A stretch of 64,000 nt of DNA from Gnetum montanum (lineage: Eukaryota > Streptophyta > Gnetopsida > Gnetales > Gnetaceae). Location: contig MNCI01002937.1 in the NCBI GenBank assembly GCA_015680685.1, positions 44,858 through 108,857 on the forward strand, given 5' to 3'. Below, piece by piece: positions 1-11,228 of this stretch. The notes beneath the pieces were generated by a model, which was given only the letters and a program-made list of their open reading frames with translations, made no database searches and was not told the DNA's origin. Numbering within the stretch: the first letter of the stretch is position 1; every line of letters starts with the position of its first letter. Position numbers and translations under genes: made by a program.

Positions 1-194
1 CTTTGGGGAGGACCCACTGACATTCCTATTTGGTGCACCAGTTAACTTCTTTTCCCTAACATTTTTGCAATTAATTATTATTCTGTTCATTACCATCTTG
101 ACATCCATTTCATCGATGCTATAGTTTTCCCTTTTTATCTATCTTTCTCATTCCTTTTCTTTCTCCATTCTAACGCTACCAGAGGTTTGCGATT

Positions 195-207
195 AGTCAT
201 GGGGGTA
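195..207 (+). other. internal polypurine-tract-like motif (A1)
   Basis: The sequence AGTCATGGGGGTA matches the purine tract that precedes the LTR at 775, but it lies about 570 bases inside the element. The same motif is at 28469-28481 on the minus strand in the sister copy. It may be an extra plus-strand priming site or the relic of an older element end. Confidence 0.45.
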
Positions 208-353
208 CAGGGCTTGATTTTTCGATTTTCTCCTAGCCCCAAATTTTTTGGTTTTCTTCCTAACCCCTACACCTTCGGTAGTCATCATTAATATATCTCC
301 CAATCCAAATTAGCCATACCACAACCTAGCCAATGGACTTACACCGAAGCAAG

Positions 354-413
354 GTATCAATTACATGATGATTCATTTACCCTTGCTAATATAATATTGT
401 GTTGTGTGTGCAG
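354..413 (+). other. possible short leader intron of the family A 3' ORF
   Basis: A donor-like AAG|GTATCA at 351-359 and an acceptor-like TGTGTGCAG ending at 413 bracket 60 bases directly before ATG 414. Family B has a comparable donor and acceptor before its 3' ORF. Sixty bases is short for a plant intron, so this is tentative. Confidence 0.25.
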
Positions 414-599
414 ATGGTGATCATACAAACAACAGATTGGATCTGGAGCAAACGCTTGGAATGGAGCAGCGCTGAAGCAGCTATGCAAGGAGCAAGATCG
501 ATAGCGCGCTTATGGATGGACAACAAAGGCACAATCTTAGCATTAGCAGCAACAACACTTCTCTCTCTCTCTCTTTCTCAGCTACCAACTAAGGCCTGA
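414..599 (+). CDS. short ORF of unknown function next to a family A LTR
   Basis: A 61-codon open frame starts at ATG 414, directly after a splice-acceptor-like TGCAG, and ends in TGA at 599. The frame could be opened further upstream, but this ATG sits where the 3' ORF of family B starts. The protein has no domain I recognise. Its C-terminal third is rich in Ala, Thr, Leu and Ser and comes partly from a CT microsatellite. It could be the remnant of the family A 3' ORF after a large deletion, or chance coding. Confidence 0.25.
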   Translation: MVIIQTTDWIWSKRLEWSSAEAAMQGARSIARLWMDNKGTILALAATTLLSLSLSQLPTKA

Positions 600-764
600 T
601 GTCATTGTAATAAGGTGTTCACCCTTGTTGTCATGAAAACCAGTTTTATCAAGTCTTGTAATGATGATCCGTTCACATGTCATCCCATTAGTTTCATTTC
701 CCTCAATAATTCCATACCTTCCCGATATTATTGTAAGGAACTCGAGGATGATTTTTCATTTAGT

Positions 765-774
765 CATGAGGGTA
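765..774 (+). other. polypurine tract of A1
   Basis: CATGAGGGTA lies directly before the LTR start TGATGAG and follows the motif CTCGAGGATGA, which also precedes the right LTRs of B1 and B2. In Ty3/gypsy elements this purine run primes plus-strand DNA synthesis. Confidence 0.6.
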
Positions 775-1752
775 TGATGAGACACGATTCGCATGAGCCG
801 CGATATCGTGTACGCAATATCGCGTCGTCCCCTGCGATATAGCATACGCGATATCGCGGTCCATCGCCATATCTATAAATAAGAGGCGACACTCCCCTTA
901 TTTCCCATCCAGAGTTAGAAGTAGGGAAGCTTTGGTAGTTTGATCACTCCAAAGATAGAATATTTTCCATGTGCCTGTAGTAGGAGTCCCCAAGTGAACT
1001 GATATTTATTTGAGCAACATTGTACCTGAACGCAAGTTGTGTACGGCAATAAAGACGAGCTTTGTGGATAAACCTTGCAGTGCATGGAATAGGATTTATT
1101 ACTTGTTATTTATTACCTATTATTTCTTACCTATTATTTATTACCCTACAGTAGCGTGACATGAGTACAACTTGATTACAAGCATTTACGGATGTGTACG
1201 ACTAATCAAGGAATTGGCTGCTCATTGCGATTAGATTCTCTCACCCTCAACTCCTAGAATGTGGAATGAGCATGACTTGATTACGAGCATCTAAGGATGT
1301 GTACGGCTAGTCAAGGAATGGATGCTCATTATGCTTAGGCTAGTTAAGTGCCTCAGTATGACCACTTTGAGCACGTGCGTTACGCTTGGTGATCCCAGTA
1401 ATGATTAGCGTTTGGTAGCTGCGGTTGCATAGTTCAGGGTGTGTACAGTAAGTGGGAATGGATGCTGACGCTAGTTAATTTAGACTTAGTCATTAGTTAG
1501 AGTTAGTTAGTTTCTCAACCCTTCACCCTTTAGCATAGAAGACATAAAACATAAAAGACTATAAAAATCATATACCTCGGACTTACTTAACCATACACCA
1601 TGACAAGCAAAAGTAAGTCTAGGAAGACAACGAATGATTAACCCCAAGTGTTCCATGGGGCGTGTAGGCACTTAGTCTACGAAGTTCGACTGGATTGCAT
1701 GTGCTACGCTAGTTTCGTATGGTTGAGTGTAGGGATACCTCACCACTCATCA
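775..1752 (+). repeat. LTR of family A (3' LTR of copy A1)
   Basis: The LTR is 978 bp, begins TGATGAG and ends CTCATCA, so its ends form a short inverted repeat. U3 carries CG-rich GATATC palindromes at 799-859, then a TATA box (TATAAATA, 874-881). The end block with CGTATGGTTGAGTGTAGGG is shared with the LTRs at 14037-14828 and 33390-34108. It follows a purine tract rather than preceding a primer site, so it is a 3' LTR. Confidence 0.85.
799..881 (+). promoter_or_regulatory. palindrome array and TATA box in LTR A1
   Basis: Several copies of CGATATCG-like palindromes (CGCGATATCG, CAATATCGCG, GCGATATAGC, ACGCGATATCGCGG) lie within about 60 bases. TATAAATAAGAGG follows at 874. In the LTR layout this is the U3 promoter. 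The palindromes look like binding sites for a dimeric factor, which is inference. Confidence 0.55.
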
Positions 1753-1807
1753 ACATCCTTGGAAAAACTCATTTTAAGAGACTATTGCCTAGGTGCCTCT
1801 TGTATGG
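1753..1807. other. short spacer between A1 and B1
   Basis: Fifty-five bases lie between the end of the A1 LTR and the GTATG target duplication of B1. They belong to the DNA into which B1 inserted. No gene or repeat is recognised. Confidence 0.5.
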
Positions 1808-1812
1808 GTATG
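1808..1812 (+). repeat. target site duplication of B1, left copy
   Basis: GTATG stands directly before the LTR start TGATGAAG and is repeated at 12127-12131 directly after the right LTR. This fixes both ends of B1. Confidence 0.85.
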
Positions 1813-2767
1813 TGATGAAGTGTCATTAGTCAATGCGTTGACTAGGCTACATATACGGGGTCACGTATACGTGGCCCCATCGATGCAGCCTTCCATGCGT
1901 CGATGTGGCCTCATCGATGTAACCTTTCATGCGTCGATGCGGCCTTGTCGACATAACCTTCCATGTGTCGACGTGGTTCCATTACACGGAGCCTATTTCG
2001 ACCTATAAATAAGAGGTCCTTCCACCTCATTTAGGTATCTTTTTGTTAGTTGTAGCGAAGCTCTTGCAGTTTTTTCCCATAGAAAATAGAACATTTTCCA
2101 AGTACCTGTAGTAGGTGTGAGAAAAGTAACCAGCTCTTTATTCGAGCATTGATGTATTTGAGCCCATTGGTGTGACGACAATAAAGACGAACTCTTCAAG
2201 CATTTCTTGTAGCATTTGGACTTAGTCATTTAATGCATTCAATAGTTTAATATGCTTATGCTTTGATAATTACTTAAGTTTTTTTATTGTTATTTTAATC
2301 GCTATCGCTCCTTTATAGTTCGTAAAAGCCATAAGTACGAGCATCTCGAACGTAAACCCAACACTTGGTAACCAAGTGACGCTTAACGTTTGATAACCCA
2401 GTAGTGTTTAGGGGATGCTCAGAACGTGCCTGAAAGATGGGATCAAATACTTATGCTAGGAATAGTTAGAATACAAATTAGGATAATCATAGATTAGATA
2501 ATAGTTCATTCCTTACTTTCCATACTTTAATTAGATTCCTAAAGATAAAGTAAAAAGCTATAAAAATCATTAGCCTAAATCTCACTTAACCATCGCAAAC
2601 AGAACGTTACAAGTGAGATTAGGAAGACAATGACCATTGTAACCCAAGGTTTTGCTAGTTAGGGTCAGGTGTATGTTAAGTGCTTACAGTCTACGGAATT
2701 CGACTGAGTCGCGTGTGAACACCCGTGATTCGTATGGTTGGGTGTAGGGGTACCTAGCTGCTCATCA
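1813..2767 (+). repeat. 5' LTR of B1
   Basis: The LTR is 955 bp, begins TGATGAAGTGTCATT and ends GCTCATCA, directly before the primer site. U3 is rich in GTCGAC- and GTATAC-type palindromes (about 1828-1985), followed by a TATA box (TATAAATA, 2004-2011). It aligns with 11238-12126, 51824-52735 and 61990-62901. Confidence 0.9.
1828..2011 (+). promoter_or_regulatory. U3 promoter region of B1 5' LTR
   Basis: Imperfect palindromes such as GTCAATGCGTTGAC and CACGTATACGTG and several TCGATG/CGTCGA steps precede TATAAATAAGAGG. The block from CTACATATACGGGG to TCGATGCAGC reappears inside the element upstream of the 3' ORF. Confidence 0.55.
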
Positions 2768-2768
2768 T

Positions 2769-2786
2769 TAGCACCATTGCCAGGGA
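2769..2786 (+). other. primer binding site of B1, tRNA-Asp type
   Basis: TAGCACCATTGCCAGGGA matches the Athila-type tRNA-Asp primer site TGGCGCCGTTGCCGGGGA at 14 of 18 positions. All four differences are G-to-A. It starts one base after the LTR. Confidence 0.75.
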
Positions 2787-2911
2787 CTATTAGTCTTACA
2801 TGTGTCATCTAATCTTAGTAAAATTATCATACATGTCATTGGAACAGACCCAGGATAGTAACATTTACGCATGCTAGGCGGATTAAAGTAAACATAAGGT
2901 ACACTGATTAA

Positions 2912-5450
2912 ATGGATAATCTAACATCCAATTTGACTTCTTCTCATAGGCGAGATGTATCCAACCCACTGGTGCCACAAGAATGTCGGATGGTATACAA
3001 GCATCTCAATGAATATGTCCCTGACTTTACATTCATCCTACATTAGTATGAGCATCTACGATGGTGGGACATGGAGGGCAACATCGTACTACCGCCCGAC
3101 TGATCGGCCCCTAGTATACTATTCCACAATCTTGGTAGACTAGGCATCTAGGACCATGGAGTGGAGTATGTCATGGAGGACCATGACTACCAGGACTATT
3201 GTCCCACTGAGGCTTAATGAGCACGAGACCAGCAGCAGGCAGAAAGATATGAACACCTGAAGAGGAAAAAATTTAGTAACCCCTTATTCTTGCAAGGGTT
3301 GCAAGATGATGGGGATCCCATCTTTCATGATTTTCATTCAACTGAACTTCCCCTAGGCTAGTAGATCCTTCAATCCATCATTCAGAACAAGCCTCTAAGT
3401 GACCAAGATCCTCAAGGGGATGGATGGTCACATAGCAAGGATGGGTAGGATGATCGAGGCCATCATCAAGGTGGAGGGGGAGATCGACACTAGAGTGGTA
3501 ATGATTCCTCTCCTTCTTCTTCATCCTCTCACTCTCCTATACCTTCATCCAGCTCAGGCTCTGATTGTAACCCAGGTAAAAAGGATTGAAAGGATGGTGG
3601 TTGAAAGGATTGAAAGGGACAACATGAGGAAACATGCGACCAATCGCATGATTCTCGCCGGCATGAAAGGAGGGGTAGCCAGAATTGTCACAGACATCAT
3701 GGTCCTCAGTAGGACTATGACTTGGATGAGCCATTGTTGGCTACTTGAAGCATGCTCCAGATCACCGAGGCAGTTCAGATCCCTAATAGGCACATGAAGG
3801 ATAGTTAGATCAAGTGCGTTGATATGAACAACATCCCCAGATTTGAAGGGGAATACAACTGTGATCTACAAACTCACCTGCAGGCGTTCCATGATGCCTA
3901 CACCCTACAGAACATTGACAATGATTGGTAGAAGCTGAAGCTATTCCCTTGCACACTTATCAAGGAAGCAGAGAAATGGTACTAGTTCTTGGAACTGGAA
4001 TCAATCAAAAGATGGAGTACGATGCTTGAGATTTTCAATGACAAGTATCAAACGTACTCTAGAGTGGCGAACCTAAGACGTCAGATCCAAGGGTGGAAGC
4101 AAGGTAATCATGAACCCTTGGATGTAGCCATGAGTAGATACTATTCACTACTACATCGGTGCCCTAGTCATGGCTACTCTCAGCGGGCACAGCTTTACCA
4201 CATCATTGATGGGCTCCGTTTTAAAACACGAAAGACCCTTGGCGTGTACACCCAAGAATGACTATCGGAGCTAAAGGCCCATTAATTACAGTGCCTCATT
4301 GAGCAGGTGGATAAGGAGGAAGGGGAACTTAGAAAAAAGGAGAGTGTAGAAGAATTTAATCAGGATCCCTCCATTAGAAAGAGGGAGGTCTGATTCTATG
4401 ATGAGGAGGAAAAATCACCACTGGAAGCAGCGGTGAACCGAAAGACCTTGCCTTTACAAAAGTTTGCATCTGAAATATCGACAAAGGTTGATAAGATGTG
4501 GGAATCTTTGGATGAAAAATTCCAAAGTATGTTAAAAATTGTAGAAGAGTCCGTAGAATAAGGTAATGATCACGATCGACGTAGGAAGAAGGAAGTTGAA
4601 TGTGCCTAATATAGGGGTAAGGGCAAAGTTGCTGTAGCAGAGCAGGTTGTAGACTCTAACACCGAGGAGGATGATGAATGTGGCATATGCCAATATGAAC
4701 ATCCTAAGGGATGTTGTCCTATGGTGTCACATCTTCAAGAGTCTGGAGTGTACGCATTGAATCCTCGCTTGGCGAAAAGACAAACACCCTGAAGGTTGCC
4801 TTACCGAGAAGGCAACCCAAGGTAGTTCCACCACCAACAAGGATACTATCCAAGTGGAGCTCCATCGCAACCTTACGAATACTTTCAGCAGTGGTAGCAC
4901 CCATACACATGGGGGATGCCACCTCCAAGGCAACAGTACCCTTACAAACAGCTAGATCCCTATGGGTACTACGTTCAGCAACTGGTCTCTCCATAGGACT
5001 CTTCTAGTCATGTAGCCTTTCCAAGTTATTACCACCCCCCGGAATATTTCCAACCTCAATCTCCATCACCCAGGGGGAAAACCCACATCTCTTCTATCCT
5101 CCATCACCTTCTCCTTCCACTCGATCTCTACAACATCCCACTCAACTACCACCTACTCCACCTATATAGGGGGAGATATCGCCATAGCCACAGCAATGTA
5201 ATGCTACGAGGGCTGTCAACATACAACCAGCTCCTCAGCCGAGTGGACCGGAAGCCAANGCGAGGGCTGTCAACATACAACCAGCTCCTCAGCCGAGTGG
5301 ACCGGAAGCCAAGCCACAGAAACATCCCTTCTTTTGGCCCAATCATGTATGCGCCCCCTCACACCCACCTGTGGCTGGTGCCTCTGAATCTCAAATCACC
5401 TCCACTATTCCTCCACTTAAGCAACCTTCAGACCAAACGTCCTCCAACAT
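2912..5450 (+). pseudogene. gag of B1, decayed
   Basis: This is the capsid/nucleocapsid gene of an Athila-like retrotransposon. From ATG 2912 the frame stays open in principle to at least 4700 with no frameshift that I can see, interrupted only by nonsense codons. The order is a conserved N-terminal block (PQECRMVYKHLNEYVP), a basic Ser/Arg/His-rich linker, the retrotransposon gag core (MNNIPRFEGEYN ... LKLFPCTLIKEAEKWY), a coiled region, and a Cys-His knuckle CGICQYEHPKGCC at 4679 followed by SHLQESGVYALNP. A Pro/Gln/Tyr-rich tail leads to protease. The end coordinate is approximate because the tail contains an assembly duplication at 5207-5312. Confidence 0.8.
5207..5312 (+). repeat. 52-bp direct duplication around a single N (likely assembly join)
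   Basis: Bases 5207-5258 and 5261-5312 are identical copies separated by N (5259) and one G. Two overlapping contig ends joined without merging would give this pattern. It shifts the reading frame between gag and protease, so that shift should not be taken as biological. Confidence 0.7.
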
Positions 5451-5460
5451 ACAAACGGTC

Positions 5461-6110
5461 ATGCTCACACATGTAGTGACCGACCAGATAAAGGTAGGTC
5501 ATCTTCCCTGGAAATTGACTGATCCGGGAAGCCCCCTCATCCATCTTTAGGTGGCAGGAAATGAGACCTATAAAGCTCTTCTAGATTTGGGGTCAGGGGT
5601 CAATTTGATCTCACATGACATGTACAAGAATTGGAACTTGCGCCTATTAAAGAAGAGCAACATTAGACTCGAACTGACAGATCGGTCCATCATTGTTCCC
5701 TTGGAAGTGGTGGAGGACATTGTGACCACCATTTGTGGGTGGTCCTACCCTACTGATTTTCTTTTCATTAGTGTTGAAAATTGCAAGGGGAACTTCCCAA
5801 TCATATTGGGAAGGGCCTGGTTGAGCATGGTGGATGCAAGACTAGGACTTCGAAATCTTTCCCTTGAAATTTCAAAGGAAAATCATTTTGGAAAGATCGA
5901 GAAGAAGTGTGTTTCATGCATCGCGTAGAGTTACTCAGGGTGCAACTATGTGCAGCAGTTATGGTCCGCCAAGTGGACATCCATTCAAGCATGTAGTCAG
6001 TGTACCAAAGAATCGCTGGTTCAACAATGCCTGTACGTAGCAGCCACAACTCAAGAAGGCACCTAGTGGCTGACAGCTGATACTGCTAGCAGCACATTGT
6101 GCATGGAATC
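5461..6110 (+). pseudogene. retropepsin-like protease of B1, decayed
   Basis: The aspartic protease region starts around LTHVVTD and carries the active-site stretch LLDLGSGVNLIS, where the family triad D-S/T-G reads D-L-G. It continues through the flap-like part (LEVVEDIVTTICGWSYPTDF) to the second conserved block NFPIILGRAWLS, typical of the I-L-G-R motif of retroelement proteases. A stop at 5926 interrupts the frame. Similar sequence goes on to about 6110, where the copy is truncated before RT. It would process the gag-pol polyprotein; here it is inactive. Confidence 0.75.
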
Positions 6111-6347
6111 ATCTAAGGGGCTTGTATGAGCCTACGTAGACAACATAGATGATTTGGAAGAGGTTCACCGACAAGTATCCATTGTTGATGGCCATGGTGA
6201 CTGTGGAAGTTGCAAATCCCTGAAAGCTTCAAACATAAGTCCTTGGAACTCAAACATTTCTGTGGGTTCCACCTAACCAGGGAGACCACGTTATCATCAT
6301 CACCAGGACAACCTCGCTCCATATTTCGCATGTCCTCCTTTCCAGTC

Positions 6348-6360
6348 AGTCGTGGGGGAG
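6348..6360 (+). other. internal polypurine-tract-like motif (B1)
   Basis: AGTCGTGGGGGAG repeats the core of the terminal tract at 11229-11237 (CGTGGGGGTA). It lies where the pol ORF ends in sister copies. Equivalent sites are at 29916-29928 and 46491-46503 on the minus strand. Confidence 0.45.
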
Positions 6361-7884
6361 ATTATCATCCCTGCTAATCCATTCCACTACACCCCTCACT
6401 ATTTTGTAATTTCTTGTTTTACACTTTTTTTTTGTTTTACACTTTTTGTTTTTCAACATCGTTTATACGTTTGCCAATTCTTGTTAATTTATTCTCTTTA
6501 ATTATTTTCCATTTCTTTGGATGTGTTTCATTTTCACGTGATCGTTGATACGTCGTCTTACTATCATCAAGTGTCTAGCGCAAATGGTTTTCGTTGCGAT
6601 GGGTAATGTACAATAGTCCACCTAGTTATCTAGCTCTCACCCTCGCATGGTTGTCCTTAGACTTTACATCTATTTTCAGCTCATCAAATCGGCAGTGAAT
6701 CCACGTCATCCATCCATTCACCCACTCCATGGTTTTCCTTCTGTTGAGAACATGTAACCCCTTCACTTAAAAATAATGTAATTAATGTGTGACTTGTGTA
6801 GTTCCCAGACTCAAGGATGAACCAATGGTTTGAATCGGGTGTGACTTCAAGAGGAATGCAACATTCGTCACTCTCTCCTATCCCCTGGGTTGCTGGTGTG
6901 TCCTTACAGATTTCCTACCACTCCATGTTCTTCTCTCCAAGGAATCTCTTGGGCAATTCGACCTTGCATGGTGTGGTCCTCACCGAAAAAAAATAAAAAA
7001 CAAATAAACATGAGGATTCAAAGCACACACCTTGGTTGAATGCATGCAAACACGCATGGGTCTGTGAATGGTGTGGTTCCCACAAAAAAAAATCATGACC
7101 TCACTATGTGGGAATTCAAAGCACACCCCTTAGATTGCCTCTCGTGGGCCACAAGCACTAGTTATGAGACTTCCTTCGTCTCGTCTAGCTTGGTCCCGTT
7201 TCAATGCCTTCCTCTCACATTTGTTGGAGTGGTGGTTTTTTGTGGGTGCATTCCTGCCTTCTTGGGGGATGGCTAGGGCTTCGTCTATTGCTGCGATGTC
7301 ACTGTATGCAGACGATTTTGGGTCTCAACTTAGGAAAGGTTCTACCGGGTCACTTAATCACAACTGCACACGGGATTTTATGTGATCGACAATCGAAATT
7401 TCCATTCTCTCGTCTCTCTCTTCACCCATTTCTCTTCGTAACTCACCTCAATGCCTGTCTTATGTTGCAAAGGTTCTTCATGGTTTCCATGGGCTTCTCA
7501 TGCCTTGGCAGGATCTCTTGGGTAGGAGTATTAACTGGAAAACACCATTTCTTGGCCCCAGGGCCCATGGACCCCAGTGTTGAGGATATGCAGAGGTTAC
7601 TAAGGCTATTGCCTGTTATGTGGAGGACCCACTTGCATATTCTTGGTCCCGCTTGTTAAGTCTCCCATCCTTTGGATTTTGTGGTTAGTTATTTTCAGGG
7701 TCCCATCGCTCGATTTCTTCCTCGTGGAGTTTTTTTGCATCACGTTCTCCTATTTTTGACTCTTTTTCGAGTCCTAATTACCTTCCTCCTGTCCTTAACC
7801 ATGACCAAGCCTCTCACGTGCTTCAACCGCCCCAATTTGGCATTTCAAATTCATCATTTCGGGCTTTTTTCGGGTTGGTCAACA
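6361..7884 (+). other. 3' untranslated spacer of B1 between pol remnant and 3' ORF
   Basis: No coding sequence is supported here. The region matches 57110-58424 of B2. It contains TTTTTGTTTTACACT repeats (6405-6450) and two copies of a cassette at about 6955-7030 and 7060-7135. The cassette runs GCATGG(T)GTGGTTCC, an A-rich run, then ATTCAAAGCACACCCCTT. The open frames seen in it are chance. Confidence 0.6.
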
Positions 7885-7948
7885 GGTGCACACCCCTGCA
7901 TATACGTAGCCCTGTCAACGCAACGCCTAACCCCTATATATATACACC
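7885..7948 (+). promoter_or_regulatory. internal promoter-like module of B1
   Basis: GTGCA...CATATACGTAGCCCTGTCAACGCAACGCC is followed by CCCCTATATATATACACCC. The spacing and motifs match the fuller copy at 58425-58512, which in turn resembles the U3 block of the family B LTR. It lies about 200 bases before the start of the 3' ORF. A role in driving that ORF is inference. Confidence 0.5.
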
Positions 7949-8151
7949 CATTATGCTTTGGAAACTTATCATTTCTCACACAAATTGGGGGGATATTTTG
8001 CCATTTTTTCTACCTAACTCTTCCCTACACACCTANAAAACTTAATGAAATGCCCGTGCCAACAACATAACTTAGTCGAACTAAGAAGGTGTATAAGGAC
8101 CCTCTTGAGCTATTTATGCATAGTCTAATGGGTGGTTATGTTTGATTGTAG

Positions 8152-10986
8152 ATGGCACCCAAATCGAGGCATCCAAGGGGCGAAGGACCATCACAACCAA
8201 GGGACAAGCACCCATGCACGAGAAGGGGATGAGGCATGCAATAGCCAGAGCACACGGAGGGCTCTCATTCAACTAGCCTCCTTTGAGAAGGACCTGATGT
8301 GGAATCTATCCATCAGATTCCTGAAGAGGAGATTCCCAGTGAACAATCGCAAGGGGATGAGACTCTGGGGATAGCACCACGGCTTGAGGTCACCTTGACC
8401 CAAGCCTATCTTGATGCTATCAAGCCACATGAAGTGCAACGAATGGTCCTCCAAGAGCTAAACTTTGGACCATTCCTCGAGAATGCACCAGAAGATGTGA
8501 GGTTGTAGCTACAAAATTCTCCTATGTGATCATTCATCACATCCAGTGGTGAGTGGTACTTAGGGGAGACCTATCTCTTCTAGATGAATCGGCAATCGGG
8601 GTCCAGAGTAAGAATCAAAGACATTTATGTCTCTTACTCTTCGAAGGCAATAGCTCAGGCTCTAGGGTGCCCGAGACCAGAGCAGATGTGGTGGAGATTC
8701 CAAAACAAGCCGACCAGGAGGTAAAAGCGGAATGGACTAAATGGAGCTATGGGGTAGAGCGTAAGGAATTCGGCTCTTTGATCACGGTAGAGAGGGTGTA
8801 CTCAAAGATCGCATCTTACCACTTGAACCCAACTGTAAGACCCAGCAAAATCATAGCCTTCTCCACTCATGCATGTGCCATCTTGAGTGGGAAATTCCCA
8901 ATGAGTCTTCCACAGTTGTTATTCTTGGAGATTGAAAAGAGGTTCACTAAAAGTGAACGTGGAAGACGAGCTCTCCCCTTTCCCTGCCTAATCTGGAAGT
9001 TGTGCAAATGGGCAAGGATAGTACGGTACTCCAATGATATAATTCAGCACACCTCGATTGCCTCTTGGTGGGAAATGATGAAGGATAAAACTCTTGCCAC
9101 CACATAGACAGAGGAGGAGCAGCTACCACCTCCACCACTTGCACAAACAACAAGGTTAGGTTTGCAAACCATAGCAGAATATATCCACAAAATTCGATAA
9201 ATAATCTTTAGCCAACAAGAGCAATCTGGTAGGACTGGTGGAGGAGAAGACCCTTCGGTCTATCGTCCTACAATGTGCCACCTGGAGCAAGTGGCTCGAT
9301 CAGTTAGCTTGCTTGAAAGAGCAAGGCCGATGTTCTCCACAGCCTGAACACAAGTGCCTGCACAAACAGATCCTAGTGTCCGAGAGGTGACAGTATCCAC
9401 ACAACAGTTATTTTCTGAAATTTCTAGGAATGCTACTACCTTTTCGGTATGCTTAGAAGATGGTGAAGGGGAAACAGTCCTGGTGATGCAACACCAAGAA
9501 TATGAAATTGCGGTTGAAGTGATTGCTGATACAATTGCTATGGCTCTTAATGCACCAGCAGCACTTGTACCGGACGTTCATGGACTTCGAGATGTATAGG
9601 CATTTGCCAAAATTTCATGTAGTAAGATTAATGTAGCCCAACATGAGGAGTTGTTGGACCGATTGGTGGGAATCAAGCAACCACTTCCAAATTTCTTCGA
9701 CCTTCCAAACAACATTACTGCAACCTAGTCAGAGCTACTCTCGGCAAGGGGTAAGAGCCTCATTTTGGAAGGGCAACTTGAAATTGCTCAAGTTGCCTAT
9801 CAACGCTTAGCAACAGAAGTGGCCTAATTAAGAACCCAACTTGCTGATCCAACTCTTCTCAACCATGAAATCACTAGAGATGAAGCTTTTCAATAGGTTC
9901 AGCTCAAACTTCAAATAGTTGAGGATGAGCGAGAGTCGACGATCTTCGATAAGTTCTTGGAAGATGTTCAAGCATATAATTTAAACAAGGACTTGATAGA
10001 GGTTCGCTAGGAGAACGTTAGGTTGACCGTGAAGGTTCATTGCCTATACAATGTTGGTGCAGAAAATGAACACATGAAAAATTTTATCCACCAACAACAG
10101 GAAGAACTAGCTAGGGTGAATGTTGACATAAGAAGGTTGGCCACTGAGAATCGAAATCTGTCAATGGAGGAGGTTTAGGTGTTACGACAGAAATCTGCAA
10201 TTGAAATTTCCACTTGGAAGAATGAGGTCCTAAAATTTGAAAACATCAAAAATCATTATAGGGACCAAGTGGGATTACAGAAGGAAGTAAATGAAAAGCA
10301 GATTTAGGTTGCAAAGGCCAAAATGAACCAAGCACTCCAATAGCTCTGAGAAGGAGGCGAGGCATTGAAACCTATCTTTGATGGGTTGAATGCCTACAAC
10401 CAATCTGAAATCCACCTTAAGGAGCTGCAGATTGAGGAGATGACAGAATATATGGAGCTTACCAACCTAGCTATGCTCATAGCCAGGAGACCATGGTCTG
10501 AATTGGAAAAGTAATTGGCTGCCTCGTATTCTCTATACAAGGGTGAGTTCTAGGAGCATAAAGCAACAAAGAAAAAATTGGAAATAGCAAACAAGGAACT
10601 CGAGGTTCTTCGCACATGATTTGAAGGACAACGTATAGTTGCAGAGAACTTGGCCCATCAAATGAATGACTACCAACAGTTGCAAGCATCAATTTGAGCG
10701 TTCGAGATCGAACGAAAGTAGTTCGCAGCCTGGTTTGTTAACCTGAAAAAACTCTTCTCGGTGCTGCCATGCCCTTGGGAGGTTCTAGTTCCAACACACA
10801 TTGGTGAAGCTGCCTAGACAGTGAACAATCCTAGAAGTAAAGAAGAAAAAATGAGGGGCTCTCTTGGAGGCTTTCTGGCTGCCTCTAGAAGTTGCAACTA
10901 CTACAAGGTAGCCATCATTCGTGCCACCACCATCGCATGGGCCAGAAACTGGTGAATCAGAACCACCGCCCCCAGGGACGGTGTGA
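8152..10986 (+). pseudogene. 3' ORF of B1 (envelope-position gene, function unknown), decayed
   Basis: A roughly 945-codon frame starts at ATG 8152, directly after an acceptor-like TTGTAG, and aligns along its length with 58884-61738. The N-terminus is basic (MAPKSRHPRGEGPSQPRDK). A globular part has WYLGETYL, VERVYSKIASYHLNP and the block RRALPFPCLIWKLC. The latter resembles the plant-transposon-protein domain found in Ty3/gypsy accessory ORFs (Pfam PF20167 is my best guess from memory). From about 9600 the sequence is coiled-coil-like and rich in Glu, Gln, Leu and Lys. It ends with a Pro-rich tail after PWEV. Many TAG and TAA codons and some frameshifts break it. It has no signal peptide or membrane segment that would support an envelope protein. 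Confidence 0.6.
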
Positions 10987-11228
10987 ACTTCTCCAACAAT
11001 TTTGTGCATCATTCTACATGGCAGAGACTCTAGGACCAGCAAGGTGTTCAATTCTGTCTCTGAACACCACCATTTTTTGTAACTTTTCCTTCTCTGTAAC
11101 TTGGGCACTTGGTCAAATTCATGTTGTATCATGTGTGTGTCATGTGTGTGCGAAGTCATGTGCATTGTAAATAAAAGCCCATACCTTCCAAATTGTAGAG
11201 TAACTCGAGGATGAGTTTTTACTCAATC

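Larger units (their letters stand above)
1..1752 (+). mobile_element. 3' end of Athila-like Ty3/gypsy element, family A (copy A1)
   Basis: This is the right-hand end of a plus-strand LTR retrotransposon cut off by the window edge. Bases 1-300 match the reverse strand of 28385-28685, which lies inside the minus-strand family A element, so the two are copies of the same internal 3' region. A purine-rich tract at 765-774 directly precedes an LTR at 775-1752. The gag and pol parts lie outside the window or are lost. Most of the long 3' ORF seen in the other copies is missing here; only a short ORF remains at 414-599. The lineage call rests on the gag, protease and RT of sister copies further along. 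Confidence 0.8.

Noticed and set aside
1813-1820. RTGATGA start of the LTRs as a C box of a C/D snoRNA
   Set aside because: No matching D box or terminal stem at the proper distance; it is the LTR terminus, shown by the target duplication.
7040-7659. Overlapping ORFs of 70-150 codons in the B1 spacer
   Set aside because: Counterparts in B2 are in other frames with different residues, so there is no coding conservation.
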